Part shown: piece after piece, positions 22,768 to 28,294 of the stretch
Layout: each line of letters begins with the position of its first letter
Position numbering within the stretch: position 1 is the stretch's first letter
NCBI GenBank assembly: GCA_964630795.1
Contig: CAZVWF010000031.1
Coordinates: 1 to 28,294 of the forward strand
Origin: SZUA-117 sp964630795
Lineage (GTDB): Bacteria > Pseudomonadota > Gammaproteobacteria > Steroidobacterales > Woeseiaceae
Length of the DNA: 28,294 nt
Direction of reading: 5' to 3'
Translations under genes and position numbers: made by a program
Notes under the pieces: generated by a model
Told to the model about the DNA's origin: nothing
What the model saw: the letters and a program-made list of their open reading frames with translations, nothing else
Database searches by the model: none

Positions 22768-23482
22768 CTGCAATAAATTCAGTTACTTGTACTGCGGCCG
22801 GTCGTCGGGATCTGCAGGCATGCTCCCATCGAGTGAGATATCTTGAGTCAGGCTTAAAATTATTACGTAACTTCATGATTTAAAAATATGTTGCTACGAT
22901 GCGAGACTTGGCCCGAAGAGAGCTTTCAGGGTCAGGCATACGCCGGCAGAAAGCAGTTCGGACAGAGGGGACCCGAACCTTGTTGTTTCGCTATTCGGTA
23001 TGCAATGTGAACCTGTGTTGGCCATGCGGTCAATATACAGGTATGCTGCCGCGCTTTGTTTGCCGAGGGCAGGCAGAAAATGGCGATTCTCGCGGGGGGA
23101 TCCCGGTCACTAAATGGCCGGCTGAACAGGTGCGGAAGTCGAGCACCGGTGCTAGTTTCAGCGATCTGCGTTATGTCGTTGTAACGGTGGCGATATAGAA
23201 TGCATATGTTATTCTTGTCACCCAATAAGGGGGGGCACAGACACACCGGGCAACAGGGAAGCGCACGGTAAGGTGGTCCGATAACTAAAGAGATAAAGGG
23301 TCAAATCCAGAATTAATCGCCGCGGCGACAGTGGAGAGGGTCGCGAGCGCAAATAGGGGAAGAGGGATTGCATGCAGATGGGTGCATTCCGCCCTGTTGT
23401 TGTGCAAGTTGTCTTTCGATTGCTGCGCATCCCTCTCCCAAATCCAATAACCATTAAAACTCGATGTATTTAAGGAGTATCA
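22768..23482. other. Long gene-free spacer between the divergent ilv and TonB operons
   Basis: About 715 bases without a believable gene. The one ORF of note (22899-23198, plus, 99 codons) has no ribosome binding site, no family resemblance and an unnatural composition. I see an A+T-rich patch at about 22850-22890, a G7 run at 23227-23233 and a perfect 12-bp palindrome TCGCCGCGGCGA at 23317-23328. An AAGGAG ribosome binding site lies just ahead of 23483. The TonB-operon promoter must be here, but I cannot pick it reliably, and no convincing Fur box is seen. Confidence 0.5.
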
Positions 23483-24277
23483 ATGAAACGGTGCAATTAC
23501 AGCAGTCGGCAAATAACAAGCGTTGCAGCCGCAGCGATTGTTGTTGTCGCTGGCAGCGTCTTCGCCCAGTCCACGTCAGTTGATCAGGTTCTCCAGGCTG
23601 ATCTGCGCAGGCTTGAACTTGCGCAGGAGTCGCAGGAACGTATTGACCAGGTAGTCGAAGGGACGCGCTCTATGGCTGATGACTATCGGGCTATCAACAA
23701 AGAGATCGACGGGCTGAAAGTTTACAACCGCCTGATGACGGCTCAGACCAATGGACAGCAAGCGACGCTTGATGACATCGCACTTTCAATGCAGGAAGTC
23801 GATGTAATTAACCGCCAGATCTTCCCGCTGATGGAGCGGATGATCGATGGCCTGGAGCAGTCGATTGCTCTTGATATTCCTTTTCTGATGGAAGAACGGT
23901 CCGGCCGTATCTCCGAGCTGAAGGGAATCATGGAGCGTTCTGACGTTTCCGTTGCAGAGAAATTCCGCAAGGTCATGGAGGCCTTCCAGATCGAAATGGA
24001 CTACGGCACATCCAGTGAGTGGTATCGCGAGGAACTGAGTGTTGACGGTGCCGTTCGTGAATACAACATGTTCCGTGTCGGTCGCATCGGGCTGTTTTTC
24101 CAGTCTGACGACACCAACATAACCGGCTGGTACAACCCTGATTCAGGCAACTACGAATTGCTTGGCAGCGAACATCGCAATGAAGTCCGCAAGGGTATTC
24201 GAATTGCGCGCCAGCTGATCGCACCGGAACTGATCTTGATACCGTTGCCGGCGGCCGATGTGGCGGGAGGAGCCTAA
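23483..24277 (+). CDS. DUF3450 family periplasmic protein of the TonB2-type operon
   Basis: A 264-residue protein with an N-terminal Sec signal (hydrophobic VAAAAIVVVAGSVFA, cleavage after VFAQ around 29), then a long helical, probably coiled-coil stretch (about 35-110), then a mixed domain containing WYREELSVDGAVREYNMFRVGRIGLFFQSDD. I recognise it as DUF3450, a family repeatedly found as the first gene of TonB2/TtpC/ExbB/ExbD clusters in marine gammaproteobacteria. Its mechanism is not established. A periplasmic partner for the TtpC extension is a reasonable guess. AAGGAG lies before the ATG. The stop is 3 bases ahead of the next gene. Confidence 0.83.
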   Translation: MKRCNYSSRQITSVAAAAIVVVAGSVFAQSTSVDQVLQADLRRLELAQESQERIDQVVEGTRSMADDYRAINKEIDGLKVYNRLMTAQTNGQQATLDDIALSMQEVDVINRQIFPLMERMIDGLEQSIALDIPFLMEERSGRISELKGIMERSDVSVAEKFRKVMEAFQIEMDYGTSSEWYREELSVDGAVREYNMFRVGRIGLFFQSDDTNITGWYNPDSGNYELLGSEHRNEVRKGIRIARQLIAPELILIPLPAADVAGGA

Positions 24278-24280
24278 GCC

Positions 24281-25636
24281 ATGAAACGCATAACAATTTT
24301 TATCGCCAGCGCTCTCGTCACCATGGGCGCTGTTCAGGCGCAGGAAGATGCGGCCACTATGGACGAGCTTCTGCAGCAGATCGAACGCGGCCAGGCTCGT
24401 GACAGCCGGGAAGCACAGGAGCGTGAAGCACGCTTTGCCCAAGCACGTAACGAACAGCAGAACCTGCTGAACCAGGCGCGCGCTGAGCGTACGCGCCAGG
24501 AAAATACCAGTGCTCGCCTTGAGCGGCTATTCAATGACAACCAGGACCGGATCGTATCCGCTCGTGCAGCGCTGGACGAACGTCTGGGTGCATTGAAGGA
24601 ACTGTTCGGTGTCTTGCAGACGGTGTCGGGTGATGCGCAGGGTCGATTCAACACTTCCCTGACGAACATCCAGTATCCGGATCGGGAGGATTTCCTTGTG
24701 GCGCTGGGTGGCAAGATGGCGGGTGCCAGTTCGCTGGCGTCGATCGAGGAAATCGAGCAGCTCTGGTATGAACTGCAACGCGAAGTCACCGAATCCGGCA
24801 AGATCGTCAAGTTCCCGCTGTCAGTCACTATGGCGGACGGTGAAGTTGCGACGACGGACGTCGTTCGCGTCGGCACGTTCAACATCGTGTTTGAAGACGG
24901 TTACCTGCAATATGGAAGCACCGGTGCAGTCAGTGAGTTGCAGCGGCAGCCGGAACAAGGTCGTTACACGAATTCGACGGCAGACATGTTGAACGCCACT
25001 GCGGGTCCGGTGACCTTTGGTCTTGACGGCACCCGTGGCGGTATTCTCGCGCTGCTCGTCGAGTCACCGACGATCCAGGATCGTATTAACCAGGGCGGTA
25101 TCGTTGGTTACTGCATCATCGGCCTCGGTATCATCGGTCTCCTCATTGCGCTTCTGCGCTGGATCAGCCTCTCCGGTGCCAGCCGCAAGGTAAACGCGCA
25201 GCTGAAGAGCGATACGGCCAGCACGGACAACCCGCTGGGTCGAGTTCTCGCTGCGTACGAAGCCAACCAGGATGCAGACACGGAAACGATTGAGCTGAAA
25301 CTTTCTGAAGCGGCGCTCAAGGAAATGCCGGATCTCACGAAGGGCCTGCTGTTCATCAAGGTAATCTCGGTCGTAGCCCCGCTGATGGGTCTGCTCGGAA
25401 CGGTTACCGGTATGATCAAGACCTTCCAGGTCATCACGCTGTACGGCGCTGGTGATCCGAAAATGATGGCCGGCGGTATTTCGCAGGCACTCATGACGAC
25501 GGTGCTGGGTCTGGTCGTTGCGATTCCGATGGTGCTGATTCACACACTGGTTAGTGGTCAGAGCCGCAAGATCGTCAACGTACTGCAGTCGCAGAGTGCT
25601 GGCATGGTTGCCACGCACTCCGAGAAAAACGGCTAG
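24281..25636 (+). CDS. TtpC-like MotA/TolQ/ExbB family protein with periplasmic coiled-coil extension
   Basis: A 451-residue inner-membrane protein. Residues 1-20 are a signal peptide (ending AVQAQE). Residues 25-115 are strongly charged and coiled-coil, and 115-265 form a further periplasmic domain. The MotA/TolQ/ExbB channel module follows, with TM1 about 274-293, TM2 about 356-378 (VVAPLMGLLGTVTGMIKTF) and TM3 about 403-425 (SQALMTTVLGLVVAIPMVLI). The layout matches TtpC of Vibrio TonB2 systems, an extra ExbB-like subunit needed for TonB2 function. The extension probably reaches towards the outer membrane or DUF3450. It is coupled to the genes on both sides and differs from the next gene, a plain ExbB, by carrying this extension. 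Confidence 0.88.
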   Translation: MKRITIFIASALVTMGAVQAQEDAATMDELLQQIERGQARDSREAQEREARFAQARNEQQNLLNQARAERTRQENTSARLERLFNDNQDRIVSARAALDERLGALKELFGVLQTVSGDAQGRFNTSLTNIQYPDREDFLVALGGKMAGASSLASIEEIEQLWYELQREVTESGKIVKFPLSVTMADGEVATTDVVRVGTFNIVFEDGYLQYGSTGAVSELQRQPEQGRYTNSTADMLNATAGPVTFGLDGTRGGILALLVESPTIQDRINQGGIVGYCIIGLGIIGLLIALLRWISLSGASRKVNAQLKSDTASTDNPLGRVLAAYEANQDADTETIELKLSEAALKEMPDLTKGLLFIKVISVVAPLMGLLGTVTGMIKTFQVITLYGAGDPKMMAGGISQALMTTVLGLVVAIPMVLIHTLVSGQSRKIVNVLQSQSAGMVATHSEKNG

Positions 25637-25659
25637 TCACCCATCTGTAAGGAGTAGCG

Positions 25660-26187
25660 ATGCTTTGGCTATTTGACAGTATAGAAGCCATACGCGACTT
25701 CATGGAGTTGGGTGGTCCGGTATTGCGCTGGATTGCGATCACAATATTCTTCATGTGGGTTCTTATCCTCGAGCGGTTGCTTTATTTCCGCTCGTCGATG
25801 AAAGCCATGTCGACGCATATTTATGATTCGTGGGAGGCGCGACCGGAACGTCGTTCGTGGAATGCACATATGATTCGGGAGCAGATGATCTCGAAGTTTT
25901 CCATGGCGACTAACCAGTCTATACCCATGATTCAGACCCTCGTGGCGCTTTGCCCGCTGCTGGGTCTGCTCGGAACGGTCACCGGTATGATCAAGGTCTT
26001 TGAGGTCATGGCGGTTTCGGGCTCGGGAAATGTACGCGCTATGGCTGCGGGCGTATCCCAGGCCACCGTGCCGACAATGGCGGGAATGGTAGGAGCGCTT
26101 TCGGGTGTTCTCCTTGTAACTTTGCTTAGCCGCCGTGCGGCACGTGAAGTTGAGTTCCTTGAGGACTCACTCACGATGGATCATTAA
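25660..26187 (+). CDS. exbB: ExbB-type proton channel protein
   Basis: A 175-residue inner-membrane subunit of the TonB energiser. TM1 is about 20-42 (WIAITIFFMWVLILERLLYF). The cytoplasmic loop follows. TM2 is about 88-112 with the family core CPLLGLLGTVTGMIKVFEVM, and TM3 about 133-157 (VPTMAGMVGALSGVLLVTLL). It forms the pentameric proton channel with ExbD. AAGGAG lies upstream of ATG, 23 bases after the TtpC-like stop. The short length and absence of an N-terminal extension fit ExbB2 of TonB2-type systems rather than enterobacterial ExbB of about 244 residues or TolQ. Confidence 0.93.
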   Translation: MLWLFDSIEAIRDFMELGGPVLRWIAITIFFMWVLILERLLYFRSSMKAMSTHIYDSWEARPERRSWNAHMIREQMISKFSMATNQSIPMIQTLVALCPLLGLLGTVTGMIKVFEVMAVSGSGNVRAMAAGVSQATVPTMAGMVGALSGVLLVTLLSRRAAREVEFLEDSLTMDH

Positions 26188-26199
26188 AAGGTATCTGAA

Positions 26200-26610
26200 A
26201 TGCGTAGAGCACAAGCAGGAATGGGCGGTGAAGAGGACGAGAATGAAATTAACCTCACACCCATGCTCGATGTGGTTTTCATCATGCTTATCTTCTTCAT
26301 CGTAACTGCCTCGTTTATTAAGGAAGCAGGTATTGATGTGAATCGTCCGGACGCTCCGACCTCGGAGTCTGTCGCTGACGCCAATATTCTTATTGCCATC
26401 AGCGCAAACGACGAAATTTGGATTGATCGTCGCTTGATCGATCCGCGCGCAGTTCGCCCGAATATTGAGCGGCTGCATGCTGAAAACCCGAAAGGATCAG
26501 TCGTTATCCAGGCAGACAAGAGTTCGACCAATGAAATGCTGGTCGTCGTCATGGATGCTGCGCGGCAGGCGGGCGTGTACAACGTCTCGATTGCTGCGAA
26601 CAACGATTAG
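26200..26610 (+). CDS. exbD: ExbD-type proton channel protein
   Basis: A 136-residue single-pass inner-membrane protein. The cytoplasmic N terminus is acidic (EEDENEINLTPMLD), followed by one TM helix (about 22-40) carrying the essential protonatable Asp at D24 (LDVVFIMLIFFIV). The periplasmic domain ends in TSSTNEMLVVV, a helix-strand segment typical of ExbD/TolR. It works with ExbB to harvest proton-motive force for TonB. The gene is 12 bases after exbB. A 93-base spacer with a hairpin separates it from tonB. Confidence 0.95.
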   Translation: MRRAQAGMGGEEDENEINLTPMLDVVFIMLIFFIVTASFIKEAGIDVNRPDAPTSESVADANILIAISANDEIWIDRRLIDPRAVRPNIERLHAENPKGSVVIQADKSSTNEMLVVVMDAARQAGVYNVSIAANND

Positions 26611-26628
26611 GAACCCGAACAGGATAAC

Positions 26629-26650
26629 GGGGTCACAATAGTGTGTCCCC
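26629..26650 (+). repeat. Hairpin between exbD and tonB
   Basis: GGGGTCACA (26629-26637) and TGTGTCCCC (26642-26650) pair in 8 of 9 positions around an ATAG loop. No T-tract follows, so an mRNA-processing or stability element is more likely than a full terminator. The spacer has its own AGGAG (26691-26695) for tonB. Confidence 0.45.
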
Positions 26651-26703
26651 GCATTCCTGGGACCGGTTAGCGAAGGGAAGAAACCCGCTGAGGAGCGCTA
26701 ATT

Positions 26704-27309
26704 ATGATAGGTCGCTACCTATTTTCGATTGTTGTAGGCTCGGTTATTACCTTGTCGCTGATTTTCGTCATGCACCTTTTGATTGAGCATGCCGAGGATG
26801 CCGTGACGACGGAACGGACCAAGCATCAGCTTGATTTCGTTCGTGTAAAACGCAATGAAACGCTGAACACGGAAGATTTCACCCCCGAAAAACCGCCGAA
26901 ACCGCCTGAAACGCCACCTGAGGTGCCTCCTCAGGACATGGATTCGGTGGACCCCAACGCACCCACGATCAACATTCCGGCGCCGCAAATGTCGAACAAC
27001 ATCGAGCTTGGTGGTCCCGGTGGTATGAACGTTGCGGAAGGCGATTACCTGCCGATTGTGCGTGTTGCCCCTGTATACCCGGCGCGTGCCTTGTCACGCG
27101 GCATTGAGGGCTATGTTGACATGGGATTCACGGTAACAACCACCGGTACTGTCAAAGATCCGATCGTGCTTTTCTCTACCAGCAGCCTGTTCGAACGGGC
27201 AGCGACCAGGGCCGTACTGAAGTTTAAGTACAAGCCCAGGGTTGTGGACGGTGTACCAGTAGATGTACCGGGTGTAAAAACACGTATTACGTTCAAGATC
27301 GAAGATTAA
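26704..27309 (+). CDS. TonB2-type energy transducer
   Basis: A 201-residue periplasm-spanning protein anchored by one N-terminal TM helix (about 6-27, FSIVVGSVITLSLIFVMHLL). A short proline-rich segment (61-79, KPPKPPETPPEVPP) follows. The C-terminal TonB domain shows VYPARALSRGIEGYVDMGF and the FERAATRAVLKFKYKP motif that contacts TonB boxes of outer-membrane receptors. The short length and short Pro region are typical of TonB2, not E. coli TonB (239). It should deliver ExbB/ExbD energy to TonB-dependent transporters, none of which lies in the window. The N terminus lacks the classic SHLS motif, as TonB2 proteins do. Confidence 0.92.
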   Translation: MIGRYLFSIVVGSVITLSLIFVMHLLIEHAEDAVTTERTKHQLDFVRVKRNETLNTEDFTPEKPPKPPETPPEVPPQDMDSVDPNAPTINIPAPQMSNNIELGGPGGMNVAEGDYLPIVRVAPVYPARALSRGIEGYVDMGFTVTTTGTVKDPIVLFSTSSLFERAATRAVLKFKYKPRVVDGVPVDVPGVKTRITFKIED

Positions 27310-27360
27310 GCGGATCACCCGCCGGACAGGGTGGGACCCCAGATTCAAGGACCTACAGAT

Positions 27361-28294
27361 ATGAGTAACAGTAATCGTTTTCTACAGCGTGTCTGGCTTT
27401 TCCTCATTTGCGGCATGTTTGCAACAGGCGCCGCCTTTGCTCAGGACAATGAGCGCGAGGAACGTGATAATCAGAAAACCAAGCAGGCTCAGGCGGTCAG
27501 TAAAGAAGTTTATGACCGCATTCAGAAAGCGCAGGAAGCGATCGACGCCGACGACCCACAGGGCGCGCTGAAAATCCTTACTCAACTTGAGACCAGAAAA
27601 GGTATCACCGAGTACGAATTGCAGAACGTACTCAACTATATCGGCTTTGTGCACTACAACCTCGATAATATAGACGAGGCGATAGCGGCGTATGAGAAGA
27701 TGATCAATATTCCGAGCATCGAGCCGCAGATAAAGAAGTCCACTATTTATACGTTGGCTCAGTTTGCGACGATGCAGGAGAATTACGAGCGGGCACTGAG
27801 CTACCTGGACCAGTACTTTGTACTGGAAACCAATCCGGCACCGGACAATTACATCCTGCTCGCGCAGAACCTGTACCAGGTCAATCGTTACTCGGACATG
27901 ATCGAGCCGGTCGAGAAAGCAATTTCTGAAGCCCAGCGACGCGAGCTCGAGGTCAAGGAAGACTGGTACGTATTATTGAACTTTGCGTATTTCAATCAGG
28001 AAAACTACGCCAAGGTTCGAGACATTCAAAAGATCATGCTCGTCAATTGGCCGAAGAAGCGATACTGGTTTTCACTGGCAGGTGCCTATACGGAACTGGG
28101 TGATGACGAAAACCTTATTGCTGCGTATGACGCCGCCTATACGCAGGGTATGTTCGACAAGGAATCCGAATTTGTAACTATGGCGCAGCTCTACATGCAG
28201 TATGAGATTCCCTACAAGGCTGCTGTTGTTTTGGACACACAGATGGAGGCTGGTGTGGTCTCGAAGGAAGCGAAAAACTATCGCCTTCTATCTC
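27361..28294 (+). CDS. Exported TPR-repeat protein of the TonB2 operon (3' truncated by window)
   Basis: The frame opens with ATG at 27361 (AAGGA 10-13 bases upstream) and is still open at the right edge, giving 311 codons so far. Residues 1-27 are a Sec signal (FLICGMFATGAAFAQ, cleavage after AFA). The rest is helical repeat sequence with tetratricopeptide signatures such as NVLNYIGFVHYNLDNIDEAI, QENYERALSYLDQYF, DWYVLLNFAYFNQENYAKV and WFSLAGAYTELGDDENLIAA, spaced about 34-37 residues. A large periplasmic TPR protein at the end of DUF3450-TtpC-ExbBD-TonB clusters is a recurring feature and is thought to aid TonB2-dependent transport. Its partner is unknown. It lies 51 bases after tonB. Confidence 0.85.
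   Translation, partial: MSNSNRFLQRVWLFLICGMFATGAAFAQDNEREERDNQKTKQAQAVSKEVYDRIQKAQEAIDADDPQGALKILTQLETRKGITEYELQNVLNYIGFVHYNLDNIDEAIAAYEKMINIPSIEPQIKKSTIYTLAQFATMQENYERALSYLDQYFVLETNPAPDNYILLAQNLYQVNRYSDMIEPVEKAISEAQRRELEVKEDWYVLLNFAYFNQENYAKVRDIQKIMLVNWPKKRYWFSLAGAYTELGDDENLIAAYDAAYTQGMFDKESEFVTMAQLYMQYEIPYKAAVVLDTQMEAGVVSKEAKNYRLLS

Noticed and set aside
22845..22895. Fur box or strong promoter in the A+T-rich patch between ilvC and the TonB operon
   Set aside because: No good match to the 19-bp Fur consensus, and no -35/-10 pair with acceptable spacing facing the TonB operon.
22899..23198. 99-codon plus-strand ORF in the spacer before the TonB operon
   Set aside because: No ribosome binding site, no recognisable domain, unnatural residue mix, and it runs through promoter-like A+T-rich DNA. 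Treated as chance.

Overview
The window reads as chromosomal DNA of a gammaproteobacterium. The pheS-pheT-ihfA-merR-tRNA-Pro order is typical of that class. The lysA protein looks like the decarboxylase half of the fused LysAC enzyme of Xanthomonadaceae, a SAM-I riboswitch precedes metB as in Xanthomonas relatives, and the right end carries a TonB2-type energy-transducing operon common in marine gammaproteobacteria. I would place it near the Xanthomonadales/Woeseiales-like lineages, but this is inference from gene content and remembered family sequences, not a search. No insertion sequence, prophage, CRISPR array or rRNA is visible.

Layout. (1) 1-3771, plus strand: the 3' end of pheS, then pheT, ihfA, a MerR-type regulator, a strong intrinsic terminator, tRNA-Pro(GGG), and a perfect 32-bp hairpin whose first bases are the tRNA's own CCA end. 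(2) 3909-5162, minus: an unusual protein with an HTH-like segment followed by a degenerate class III nucleotide cyclase-like domain. (3) 5353-9552, plus: a threonine/serine dehydratase-like PLP enzyme overlapping (ATGA) a D-2-hydroxyacid FAD dehydrogenase, then ilvD. (4) 9553-14288, plus: a structured intergenic region, stand-alone lysA, a small exported SnoaL-like protein, a Tat-exported NAD-binding SDR, a Tat-exported aminotransferase-V/isopenicillin N epimerase-like protein, and a DksA/TraR zinc-finger protein. (5) 14337-15806, plus: promoter, SAM-I riboswitch and metB. (6) 22767-15787, minus: a branched-chain amino acid operon read ilvC-leuA-ilvE-leuC-leuD-leuB. It is preceded by an unannotated 32-residue leucine-rich leader peptide and an intrinsic terminator, which is a complete transcription-attenuation leader. 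(7) 23483-28294, plus: DUF3450 protein, a TtpC-like ExbB with a periplasmic extension, ExbB, ExbD, TonB and a TPR protein that runs off the end.

How it works together. Much of the window makes amino acids and is controlled at RNA level: SAM sensed by a riboswitch for methionine, and charged tRNA-Leu apparently sensed by the attenuator for leucine/valine/isoleucine. IlvC, the distant IlvD and IlvE give the common branched-chain steps, and LeuA, LeuCD and LeuB give the leucine branch. Acetohydroxyacid synthase is not in the window. The right-hand operon would convert proton-motive force into TonB-dependent outer-membrane transport.

The most interesting items are the leucine leader/attenuator (possibly a leaderless transcript), the HTH plus cyclase-like protein, the very long hairpin fused to the tRNA-Pro end, and the cassette of two Tat-exported cofactor enzymes.
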